This document shows, piece after piece, positions 26,701 through 36,629 of a stretch of 64,000 nucleotides of DNA. The notes below the pieces were generated by a model. It did not search any database. It saw only the letters and a program-made list of their open reading frames with translations, and was not told where the DNA came from. The position numbers and the translations under genes were made by a program. Location of the stretch: positions 6,172,501 to 6,236,500 of the forward strand of contig JAYKKI010000009.1 in NCBI GenBank assembly GCA_039881145.1. Reading direction: 5' to 3'. The DNA is from Druceiella hillmani (taxonomy: Eukaryota; Arthropoda; Insecta; Lepidoptera; Hepialidae). Position 1 is the stretch's first letter; each line of letters begins with the position of its first letter.

Positions 26701-29700
26701 TCAATCCATATATTAATTATCTAACCCTCTGAAGTATTTTCTAAATGTTTACTTATAGAATACTGTTTTAGAGATGTCAAATTCTTCACTCAGGGGATAG
26801 AGTTCAAAATTCTCTTTGGTAATAAAAGTTCTTTTAAATGCTCTATTTTTCTGCCAAAAATGTTTTACACTAAGCGTATGGTGTGAAATTTGAATTTGGT
26901 CTTGGTGGCTTTCTTCTTTCATAGTTTCATCAAAATTTTTACGAAAAATGCATGAAAGAAAAAAATTCTTAAAACGAAGTATTTTGAGACAATTCAGCAT
27001 TAAAATAGTCCAAGAAGCTAAAGTATATCCGCAATGCAATTGTATTTTGGTTTGAATTGGCAGCATCGTTATATTTATGCGGTTTGCTAGTTATGAAATT
27101 AGTCCCGTCATTGTCGTGCGCTTTTGAATATCCTAGGATTATTCCACCGTCGTGAACGTGACTTCAATCCTGGTCAGGAGAAAAGACCAGCAGCATTTGT
27201 TCTTTGACCACAATAAGTGGTCAAAAATATATGAGGGGTTGAGATATTCCGAAGATTGCCATCACTACAATGAAACAGTGTTTGCCATTATGGAGTGTCA
27301 ACAAATATATTCAAAAATACAAACATGGCTGCTTAAGTATCAACATGGTTATTATTAAAGAAAGCATTAAACGCTTGCTTGAAACATTGAAAAATGTAGT
27401 ATACGCCAGTGATGATTGATGGAGTAGAAAATTACCCGTAAATTGGTCATAATTCTGCCCAGAAAGTATTTGCCCTAAAAATAAGAACAAATGATATATG
27501 ATAGGCTTAGGTAAAAGAGCGTATAATAGCTGTCTGCAATATTTGAAAAAATTGTTTTAATTTAAAACACTATATTTTTATTGAAAAAACGAATTTTTTA
27601 AATATTGCTTACTTCAAAGAATTTCAATGTAAATTGAATTTATGATTGCGATAGCATCGGCATATTTAATTTTGTAGTCATATCCTATTTTTCTGTGTAT
27701 CAGCAGTTATTCATCAGCCATTTTATAAATATATAATATTTAATTTTTGTGACCGCAGTTATTCGTCAGCCATTTTTCAAAATATTGTAATTATTGTAAG
27801 TAAAGATCAATAATTGACATACTAAATCGACGCCAAAGATCCAGATTAGTCATTTAATATTTCTAACATTATTATTTCTGTATATTGAAGAAGATATTAG
27901 TGGTGCCCGAGTCTGTATATTAGTGAAGAACGGGGTCATATATCAAGCAGTTCAGTTATTCGTCACAAAATAATGCCTTCAAATTGAACTTCATTACTTA
28001 AATAATCGGCAAGGAATATTAAATCGTTTCTACAAAGTGTATAACATTTGTGCGATTTGTCAATTTTTATTTATAACTTTAAATACGGGCAGAACAGAAT
28101 ATTAAGGATATTTCATGGTTTAAAAATATGTGTAAAGTCATTACTCTTAAACCCATAAAATTACATAACAGGTTATTTCCAATGGGGGGGGGGTACTGAT
28201 TCCAATATATTTTTACCCCATCACATTTTTATAAATAAATAGAAAAGCAAAAGTAATTCTTTAAAACTTTATTATAGAATTCTAAAAAGTAATCAATACA
28301 AAAAGATAAAAACTGGGGTATGGTTTCAATTATTGCTCTAGACAATTGTATCGACGAAACTTGACACACATAGTTCTGGATTTTCGGTCCTTATAGCAAG
28401 GACAAAAGCAACAAGAATTGGGTTTGGTAGTATCTGGATGGAATTGAGTGGTGGAAGAATTGGGTTTGGTGGTGGCAAAATATTTTGAATAGTTTATATT
28501 GTAATCGATGTGTATTTCTACGGAGAGGTACTAAAGTGCCCCGGAAGTGCTGTGTTCGCGATTACAATTGTACGACATACGTACTATTGACGAAATTTTA
28601 CATCAACTATCCACAAGAGACTAGAAGGAGTGATAAAGGGTGCGTGCCACCAGCATAAGCAATTTTAACTTTTAAGCCCTACTAGGGGTACTTCAGTATA
28701 CCTGGTAAGGTTTAAGATTTATGATCGCCTATACCCATTTACTACATCACTTCAACCAAGAACCATCATAATTGTATATTTACACTATAATATTTAAAGT
28801 TTTTAAACTCAACGGTAATGTAACATTTGTATTGGTATGAGTTTTTATATATTGCAAAGCTCTATTAAGAGTCTGTTATTTACAAATACATGCATGTATT
28901 TACTTACGGTGACAACAAATAAAAATTTCTTTATTAACGCCGGACTTGTCTGGGCGAGGTGAGAAATTTTTAATCCTTTCCAGTCAACGATATAGTGATA
29001 ACCTAGACACACATCTGCAAACACCAGGTATTCATGTACGTTGATAGTCATTTTCAAGTAATCTTCGAAGACAAATTTTGAGTCATCTTCACATTTGAAT
29101 CTAAAATAAAATATAAATTTAAAGGTTGACTTTTTCCTGCCAGTTCTATTCGAAACGTGTTGCATGAAACGTTTACTAATTAAACAAATTATCATTTATT
29201 TAAGAAACTACTTTTGACAAAACAACTTATGGCAGATTACAGGATTAGGAGACATAGATAATAAGATGCTGTAATAATAACAAAACAGAGTAAAATTAAC
29301 GCAATAAGATGAGTTTATTTTTAACACATATTCCACTGTAACGGCAAAAACTAACTCAAAAACTGTATGAAATGATGAACGCGTCACTGTAAATATTTTG
29401 ACGATTAAGTTGTTCAAAATACATTTACGAATATGTGTCGCCTTGAAAATAATTGTTTGTCTATTTGTTGTAGAATATTTCATAAATTCGGGAAAATTGT
29501 TAATACACCGCATTATTGTATACAGCGATAAGAATATTTCGTAAATTCGGGAAGAATATGTAGAATATTTCGTAAATTCGGGAAGAATATGTAGAATATT
29601 TCGTAATATTTCGGGAAGAATATGTAGAATATTTCGTAAATTCGGAAAGAATATGTAGAATATTTCGTAAATTCGGGAAGAATATATAGAATATTTCGGG

Positions 29701-31156
29701 AAGAATATGTAGAATATTTTGTAAATTCGGGAAGAATATTTCGTAAATTCGGGAAGAATATGTAGAATATTTCGTAAATTCGGGAAGAATGTGTAGAATA
29801 TTTCGGGAAGAATATGTAGAATATTTCATAAATTCGGGAAGAATATGTAGAATATTTTTAATATATATTAGAATATATAGAATATTTTTAATATATATTT
29901 AGAATATGTAGAATATGTTCGGAAGAATATGTAGAATATTTTTAATATATATTAAAATATGTAGAATATATTCGAAAGAATATGTAGAATATTTTTTAAA
30001 TGTAGAATATTATTAAAATTCGGGAAAAATATTTAGAATATTTCGTAAATTCGGGAAGAATATGTAGAATATTTCGTAATGTAGAATATTTCGTAAATTC
30101 GGGAAAATTGTTAATACACCGCATTATTTTATACAGCGATAAGTAAGTAATGAGGGTAAACAGTGATAATAAGATGTAATAAAGCATGCCTTCGGAAATG
30201 AAGCTATATTTTGTACCACTCCATAATGCATGTAAAACTGTCACGTGTTGTCTTGTTTTTACGGTATTTCTAAGAAAGCGTGAAAATAAAATATGGAATG
30301 AGAAGTAGGACACGTTAGACAAATTGTTGTATCAACATTGTTTTTCATATTAAACAAATATATAAACATTTTTGTAGAAATTAGACACACTCATACTCTT
30401 ACCGAGTGTGTCTTCTTTGTAATAATTTATTTATATATTTTTTAATCTTATACATGTATTTGTAAGTACCTAAAATATAAAACAATTGACCGTGCAAAAT
30501 CAATACGTAATAAAAACTTTTTACCCGAAAATAATAATTCTAGTCATATCATCAAGACGTTTTGATATTAAGCCGGACGTGCAGTACTGAAAGACGATTT
30601 GAATATGCTCCAAATGTGGGTCACGGTTCAACATTAACTCAGGCAGTAAGCTGCGTGCTGTCAAGAGGTTGTCAATTTTCTGTTTTGTTCTTTCCAGGCT
30701 AAAGTTATTCATAAGCAAAATACAAAAAAGTTGCTCATCACCTGCGAGAATAAATAACAAATAAAAAAAATTACAAATTAAAATCGAAAGTTAAACTAAT
30801 TTAAATTTTACATCTTATCGTGTTTATAATAAGTGTGTTCGTAATAATATGAGAATAAGCAATCTTAGAGAACAGTTTGACAGTAGTTGACATAAGTGTT
30901 AGTCGTATTTTGAAGTATAACAGATTGTTTTATAGCAACATATAAAGCACAATACCTAGGCCACTATGGAACTCGTATTATGGAAAGTAGTTGATATAGA
31001 ATGAAATTTATTTCGTTGCCTTTTATTTAGTTAATGTAATAAAAACTTTCCTATTATATCTGTTGCAGATAACTAATTACTAATAATTGAAGCCAAGCAA
31101 TGTAATTGACGCCTGCTCAAAATTTTATTTATTACATTTTGATATATACGTATATA

Positions 31157-31208
<52 letters not shown>

Positions 31209-31217
31209 CACATATAT

Positions 31218-31289
<72 letters not shown>

Positions 31290-33022
31290 ATGTAGTACAA
31301 ATCTTAAAACCCCTAATTATTTACTGAATGGAACATGTCAATCTGATTACCTAATAAATATAAAGCCTACAAAATATCAATCAACAACTAGATCATATCC
31401 AGTTTTTTCAATTCGAGATATGCCCTCGCTCAACGATTATTATTTGTCTAAGATGAAAAAAAATATTATTAGAATAAAATATTAAACAAATTTTAAATAA
31501 GCCTTATTACAAATACCATAATCACTTTTCTTTTACTAATTAAATGAACACGTATTATAAGACATAATATATGACATTCTCGATGGTATTATTCAAACTC
31601 TATACATATTAATATCATACCAGCTCCGTAAAACAACGAGCTTTTTAATAATAAATTCTAAACATGATTTATTGAACTTAATTAAGCTAAAATTTTAAAA
31701 CAACAAAAATTATTACAAGAGCAATATTGACAACGCGAACTGCTAAAAGCTAAAAAGTGACTTCTCCATAGCACCGAATTGACACGCCCACCATCTTATA
31801 CTGAAAAAACCCAACTATTATTTACCTGTTTGGCGACTCTATTCTGTTTTTTTTTTGTTACGATGTGTCATCTTCACTAGGTATATGGGTCATATATAAT
31901 AAGTGAAAATATGATTTTCTTACATCTGTTAAATGGAGGTTCTATTTATAAACAACTATTGCCGCTGAAGTGCATTTACCTTTGGCATGTACCATAAAAA
32001 TATGCCTTTTATATAATTACTCTGAAAATATAAGTATTCCCATTTTCGCGCCATTCAACTGCTATTAGTACGAGTTAAGAAATTAGGCGGGAAAAGGCTT
32101 TAGAAATAAATTTTCCTTTTAACAAAAATAACATGATTTTAGGCTTTTCATCTCGGTATGTGCAAACAATATGACTTTAATTAGAAGTTTTTGTTATAAG
32201 TTTTTTTGTGTTCCGAAAGCGTTTACTTTAAGATACGTTTCTTATACTTTATAGTTTTAATAAAGTATTTTTAGAGTAACTTTATGAATATTTAAATTTA
32301 TACGTAATCGATTTAAATTTGTCTCAACAAATTGTGATGTCTGAAGTCTCCGTGCGCGCAGTAGTGTTGTAATATTCGTGAATTAATGGTTAAACAAAAG
32401 ATATTAAAATTAAGACAACGAATAACTTAAAAATATGATTCTGCACTTTTCCCTGTGATGATCCATTTTTATTGTAATCTTCCGCAGCTTTTTGGCCGCA
32501 GTATCCTTTGGGGTTTCTGCTAGTAGCGTACTTTGGGTTCATTAGTCATCAAGCGTGAAGTCAGTGAATGTTGTTTTGTTGCCGACTTTAAATATATTCG
32601 AAATAATTTCTATGTCACAAACTATTCACTTTAAATTATAGGATATCCATGAACGGTGGGTAATCACTGCTAGTCCGTCATTATTTCTTGTATCTTAGCG
32701 TATTTGACTCTAATTTATAGTAGATAGAAAATCCATTGTGATCTGTATATAGTCAATATTAAAATGAGTTACATCGCAAAATGTTAGAAACGAAAATTAA
32801 AGATCATTCAGAATTTATAATAGCCTTTAGTAAAATAATTAAAAAACGTAATTAATCGAACTTACGAAAGATATCTGCGGGAAAATGAAGCTGCATTTTG
32901 TACCAGTCTTTAATGCTTGCGATACTCTCTAGCGCAATCTTGTCTGTCACAAGGCATTTGGCGAGGGATAATTCGTAGTCATTTTCCTCAATTTGTAGAA
33001 AGTCATCTGCTATTGACAGCAT
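23573..33022 (-). CDS. CRAL-TRIO lipid-binding protein (alpha-TTP-like), five exons
   Basis: Coding exons are 33022-32866, 30741-30525, 29100-28908, 24201-23988 and 23727-23573, totalling 936 nt (311 residues plus TGA). All four introns are GT-AG and phases agree at every junction (1, 2, 0, 1). Residues about 25-75 form the CRAL-TRIO N-terminal helical domain, and about 85-250 the Sec14-like lipid pocket. Landmarks are [95 protein letters not shown] and the terminal GSFRTLDID. Length matches the usual ~300 residues. Family members carry retinoids, tocopherol or phosphoinositides in the cytosol; the ligand cannot be told here. The ATG at 33022 is preceded by an in-frame TAG that is also a possible acceptor, so an upstream exon may extend the N-terminus. 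No frame breaks were seen; it looks functional. Confidence 0.9.
23988..24201 (-). CDS. CRAL-TRIO gene, coding exon 4
   Basis: 214 nt between acceptor TTTCACCTCCAG and donor GTATGT. It encodes [48 protein letters not shown] and [13 protein letters not shown]: the yPvrxkxiHyiN..P helix, the K-P-F-L-s-x-K-I helix and the ILPxEyGG signature of the family. It ends with one base (C) of Gln261. Confidence 0.92.
26749..27360. other. Two opposed unrecognised ORFs in intron 3
   Basis: A 105-codon minus-strand frame (26749-27066) and a 68-codon plus-strand frame (27152-27358) lie back to back inside intron 3. The minus-strand product is Lys/Phe/Glu-rich; the plus-strand product contains [17 protein letters not shown]. 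Neither matches a family I know, and no splice sites tie them to the host gene. They may be remnants of a mobile element or chance. Confidence 0.2.
28330..28476 (-). pseudogene. Possible piggyBac C-terminal cysteine-rich relic
   Basis: Within intron 3 of the CRAL-TRIO gene the minus strand reads [15 protein letters not shown], then [19 protein letters not shown] and RRYNCLEQ, then a stop. The C-x2-C-P-x3-DRKxRTxC spacing resembles the zinc-binding C-terminal tail of piggyBac-type transposases, and the final CLEQ replaces the usual C-x-E-H. The rest of a transposase was not found around it. GGGTTTGG-rich direct repeats surround the fragment. Confidence 0.35.
28908..29100 (-). CDS. CRAL-TRIO gene, coding exon 3
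   Basis: 193 nt between acceptor TTTTATTTTAG and donor GTAAGT. It encodes [30 protein letters not shown] and [20 protein letters not shown], which match the central CRAL-TRIO strands and the conserved D-x-x-G-l region. The first base completes Gly125; the exon ends on a codon boundary. Confidence 0.92.
29471..30143. repeat. 31-bp tandem repeat array in intron 2
   Basis: Units of about 31 bp built on GAATATGTAGAATATTTCGT plus AAATTCGGGAA repeat many times, with some shortened to a GAATATNTAGAATATTT core or altered to TTTTTAATATATATT. The array is bordered on both sides by copies of the same ~55-60 bp sequence (GGGAAAATTGTTAATACACCGCATTATT then ATACAGCGATAAG) at about 29471-29532 and 30088-30143. 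Reading frames through it ([15 protein letters not shown]) are repeat artefacts. Confidence 0.9.
30180..30268 (-). pseudogene. Degraded copy of CRAL-TRIO exon 1 in intron 2
   Basis: The minus strand here aligns with the end of coding exon 1 (32866-32960) almost without gaps. The exon has ATTAAAGACTGGTACAAAATG where this copy has ATTATGGAGTGGTACAAAATA, followed by GCTTCATTT in both. The translated relic is IMEWYKI-stop-LHF against [11 protein letters not shown]. It has an in-frame stop, a one-base deletion and no good donor, so it is non-functional. It points to an old partial duplication of the locus. Confidence 0.7.
30525..30741 (-). CDS. CRAL-TRIO gene, coding exon 2
   Basis: 217 nt between acceptor TTCTCGCAG and donor GTAAAA. 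It encodes [34 protein letters not shown] and DDMTRIIIF, i.e. the rest of the CRAL-TRIO N domain and the first strand of the lipid-binding domain. It begins with two bases completing Arg53 and ends with two bases (GG) of Gly125. Confidence 0.92.
31142..31289. repeat. (TA)n microsatellite in intron 1
   Basis: An interrupted TA tract of about 148 bp with TATGTATATA, ACATACACA and a TAATAT phase break. It lies in intron 1 of the CRAL-TRIO gene, 0.4 kb upstream of exon 2 in transcript order. Confidence 0.97.
32866..33022 (-). CDS. CRAL-TRIO gene, coding exon 1
   Basis: 157 nt: 52 codons plus one base, followed by donor GTAAGT. It encodes the start of the N-terminal helical domain, ending [16 protein letters not shown], equivalent to the family's lkxWlxxQPHLP segment. 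The leftover C joins GT of the next exon to give Arg53. Confidence 0.85.
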
Positions 33023-33645
33023 CTAATAAAGCATATAAAATATTTATTGTGACGTGTAAGTCGTGAGCTCTGTCACTTAGCTTAATTTAAAACCTATTTT
33101 AACTAGACTATACATGCAATTTAACCATAATTGTTTGTTAATTATGGCTGAAAAAATAAATTATTAATTATAATATTTAGGCTGTAAATAGTATAATAAT
33201 AGATAATTTTCAGAGAAAATGATATGCCCTATCAATGCGATTTTGTTTGGATTCCATACGTAGAAAGTGTCACTTTTGTTTATCTAACATCATTATGCTT
33301 TCACAATCTTCAACAAGTTCTTTTATATTTCTTGATGGATTAAGGAAACGTAAATATGGGACGTATGAAAGGCTAATGAAAATAATCGTTTTCACTTTAT
33401 ATATGCATTTTTTTTCCAGAAATTATCTGGGCATAACCTAACTGAAAATATCATAACATACGATAAAAATAAAATTATTTTAATAGCTAGCGTGTGCTAA
33501 ACTTCGATATATTCTTGTTTAAGTCGAATATAATATTAATAAATTTACGTTTAATGAATACTTTACTCAAGCATTGAGCATCTGTGTAAATAATTAGAGG
33601 TTCGGTGTAATATTTTCAATTAGTTATCGACGAAAATTTACTTAC

Positions 33646-33711
33646 CTTACGTCTAGACGCTGCGTAAGTCGAACCGCTAATGTCAAATAAATTACTAATT
33701 TTATTTTTCAT
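33646..33711 (-). CDS. Possible upstream exon of the CRAL-TRIO gene
   Basis: A strong donor, AAG then GTAAGTA, lies at 33646/33645. The TTTATTAG before the ATG at 33022 can serve as acceptor, giving a 623-bp intron. From the ATG at 33711 there are exactly 22 codons (ending YAASRRK) that would join in phase to the downstream ATG; the frame stays open further up to another ATG near 33729. The exon could therefore add about 22-28 residues, or be 5' untranslated. Phase agreement alone could occur one time in three, so this is tentative. Confidence 0.4.
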
Positions 33712-33933
33712 ATAGAGAAAATGTAACATAAATAAACTGCTAATGTACGTTGTGTAAAATGTAAACAAATTCAATTAATCCATGTTTTTGTTGCCGCGTC
33801 CCACTACGTCAAATAACTCAATTCAAAGTATTAAAATTTAATACATAAAATATATTAAAAAAATAAGAAATAGTTTAAATCACACACAAAGAAAATTATA
33901 GAAAAACAGACCATTATAAGATTATATAATTAA

Positions 33934-34101
33934 CTACCGAAATAACAAAATGAAAAGCGTACTTGCAAAAGCCAGTTCCTTTCCTAACATTTCCATATCT
34001 ATAAAATAAAGCACGTGACAAGTAGCTGCGAACCCTACATGACCTCCAAGCTCTTTGAATATTGTAATAGTATTGTGTGGGCCCAAAACAAAAACCTTTG
34101 A
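33934..34101 (-). other. Candidate orphan exon, hydrophobic, unrecognised
   Basis: After an acceptor-like CCTTTAG the minus strand is open for 55 codons: SKVFVLGPHNTITIFKELGG, then HVGFAATCHVLYFIDMEMLG, then KELAFASTLFILLFR and a stop; possible donors GTACGC or GTAGTT lie inside the end. Composition is protein-like and partly membrane-like, unlike the surrounding noise. An overlapping 119-codon frame in another phase (33914-34273) is probably a shadow or chance. I do not recognise the product; it could be an exon of an upstream neighbour gene or a relic. Confidence 0.3.
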
Positions 34102-34279
34102 CTAAAGGTTTTCTATTTAGGTATTTATACACAACAAGAGAAACTCTTTTACTAAATAAAAATTTATTAAAGTTCAGATTCAATAATCTGTGTAAATTAC
34201 GACCTGATCTGTTAAAATAACCAGATAAAATATTAGCGAAGATTAAAAACACACATTTTGCTAAATATTTCAAAAAATG

Positions 34280-35180
34280 ATTCGTTATTAAAAAAGGAGC
34301 ACAAATCGTTTACTTAAAGTTTTACAATTTTGCAAGAATTTTTGTTTTGTATCAAGATTTAACTAAATGATCATTTCAATAATAGAAACATATGCATCTA
34401 CAACAGAATTTACATCTCAAGAAATATAAGATTTTTATGAAAGATTACAAAACTGCAAGGTGCGTACTGATATAATGGAAAAATATATATTCTGTTGGAT
34501 ACCCTTATTTCCCAAATTGTTCAACAAGAACCTGGAGAAGAAGCAACAGATGAAAAATTATTGTATGTAATTATTGTATGTATTTGATGTTTCAAATACA
34601 TAAAATTTTTATTTGGATAAGTGATTTTTAAACAACGGCGAAAAAAAGGGAAATTTTTACAGTTATTGTATTCTTATTGCGTATTTTATTCATATCATTG
34701 TTATTTTTCAAATAATTTCCATGATTACTTTATATGGAAGATTATACTCCCAGTATAGAACCATAAAATTTGACCAGAATCTAAATGTGAAAATATACAT
34801 CAATAACTCCATATAACTCTTTAACGAGTAACAGCACAGGTACCGTAATTGAATTTGGATGACATGTTTAATGATAATGCAATAAAATACGATTAAGTGT
34901 GACATAAATTTGCTCTTTAGCAGTTTTGGGTACAACGATGAAACTGGAAGATGGTTATGGGAACTTTTGAGTGATCAGGTGTAAACTTATAATTTCCTTA
35001 ATTCTTAACGAATACTATCCATATAGTATTCAGTCCCCAACAATATAATATTTTGATAATTTTAACCCATGATCCATAAGTATTGATATTGCAAATTTAC
35101 AGTCTACCTAACCGTAAAATATAAACACGTACCATTTTTCACTTAGAATTGTATATCTTCAGCAGAGATAGGATTGTAGA
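34280..35180. other. AT-rich stretch without recognised genes
   Basis: No recognisable frame or repeat beyond AT-rich background; a 75-codon minus-strand frame at 34708-34935 is rich in Tyr, Phe and Ile and looks like noise. Confidence 0.4.
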
Positions 35181-35189
35181 TTTTAAGCT

Positions 35190-35660
35190 TTAACATTGAA
35201 CTTTGAATTTCAATTCCTCAGTCCTGATACTGCAGGGGTACCCCCGGCCTAAACCGAGAGATTTAGGAATCTGCTGTTCGTAAATTAGTACTTTGAATTT
35301 TAAGCGAAGACTTTGCCATAAAGTTTGGATTCTAACCTATGCATGCTTGATACTGGTTGCCTGAACTGTGAGACCTGTGGAACTGCTGTTTTTAAACACA
35401 TATTGTAGGTCTTAAGTGGAGACTTTGCCATTAAACTCCTGGTTCTAACTCCTCAGTTTTAGCACTGTGGGAGTACTACCTATGTAAATTGTGAGTATTG
35501 GATATCTGATATTTTTAGGTTATTATTCTGAATCTCCAGTAGATATCATATCTTTGAACTTCGAATCCAACTATCAGTCCTGGCTCTGCAGAGATATTGT
35601 CTTCTTAAATCGTGAACTTCTGTTTTTAAATTAGGATATTGAGTATTCAAACTAACTATA
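35190..35660 (+). repeat. Degenerate ~120-bp tandem repeat, four units
   Basis: A motif of the type CCATTAAACT-TTGG-TTCTAACTCCTCAGT-CTG starts at about 35194, 35316, 35428 and 35547, giving spacings of 122, 112 and 119 bp. Each unit continues with ACTG(C/T)(A/G)G, a GTAC/CCTG block, a GTGAGA-like segment and CTGCTGTTTTTAAA. Copies are strongly diverged. No coding content is visible. Confidence 0.75.
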
Positions 35661-36220
35661 ATTAAATATAGTTAGTTTTAGTTCATATTTAAAACAAATA
35701 TATTTAATCCTAATCTTGTCTTGATATATTGATTGTTTGACCGATGCCTGAATACTTTTTCTTAAATTAATTCTATTAATAATTTTTCAATTACATAAGT
35801 AACTTGAAGTCCAATATTGTCGTATAAGATTTAGTGTATGTGATATTCTAGAAATAAATTGTTTATTATTATTATTGGTTTCACCATAAATATTTTTCCC
35901 AAGCAAAGACTGTCACTCTATTTCGAATTTTAAAAGCTTTTTCTTCTGATGCTGCGGTGGTGTGGTCAATTTTATGTAATTAAACTCATATTTCCGGCAT
36001 TAATCAAACAATTAATGATTATCCTTTCTTTGAAGAGTTTCAGTGTAGTATGATAAAAAAATTGTTAGAATTTTACCATGGCAATTAAAAATACCCCATA
36101 TAATACTTCAATAACGAACATCACAGATGCCTTAACCGAGTTTACTGATAATCAGATCACAACGTCCCTAAAATTTTGACATGGCTGCGGTCGTATAAAT
36201 CTGTTCTTTAGTAAAATTAG

Positions 36221-36223
<3 letters not shown>

Positions 36224-36275
<52 letters not shown>

Positions 36276-36280
36276 GTATA

Positions 36281-36335
<55 letters not shown>

Positions 36336-36358
36336 ACATATATATATATATATATATA
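36224..36358. repeat. (TA)n microsatellite, interrupted
   Basis: A TA tract of about 135 bp with TATGTATATA interruptions and one GTATACA. Confidence 0.98.
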
Positions 36359-36406
36359 AGCAGTATGCACATGAATATACTGTATCTTTCAATTTCAAGT
36401 GTAACT

Positions 36407-36543
36407 CTATGGAGAAAGTATTCTCAGAGGAAGAATATATAAAGGACACACAAAATGAAATAAATACGACTAAGGAGCTATTAGCTGTTATGAAAGGTGC
36501 TTTTAATCGTGGAGCACCAATAGAAAAAGGCTGTGGATTTTAA
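36407..36543 (+). other. Short ORF tail after (TA)n, unrecognised
   Basis: The plus strand from ATG at 36409 is open for 44 codons: [37 protein letters not shown], then IEKGCGF and a stop. The charged, balanced composition is more protein-like than the surroundings. The frame also continues upstream into the (TA)n tract, which is an artefact. It may be a last exon or a transposon fragment; no family was recognised. Confidence 0.25.
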
Positions 36544-36578
36544 AACGATGTGATTTGAAGCAAATACCATCGCTGTTG

Positions 36579-36622
36579 ACAAAAATCAACACTCCTATTG
36601 AAACAGGTGTGTTGATTTTTGT
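36579..36622. repeat. 14-bp inverted repeat (hairpin)
   Basis: ACAAAAATCAACAC at 36579-36592 is exactly complementary to GTGTTGATTTTTGT at 36609-36622, with a 16-nt loop. It lies about 35 bp after the stop of the short ORF ending at 36543; no poly-T follows. Confidence 0.8.
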
Positions 36623-36629
36623 ACGACCT

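Noticed and set aside
28184..28192. Run of nine G residues
   Set aside because: A lone homopolymer in an intron; nothing suggests a G-quadruplex, since no further G-runs are adjacent.
29500..29829. 109-codon minus frame with repeated [15 protein letters not shown]
   Set aside because: The 31-bp repeat happens to be stop-free in this phase; unit-length changes shift it and there is no start or conservation sign.
33914..34273. 119-codon minus frame just upstream of the CRAL-TRIO gene
   Set aside because: It is the longest frame there, but its Arg/Tyr/Phe-rich product has no motif, and an overlapping shorter frame (33934-34101) looks more protein-like.
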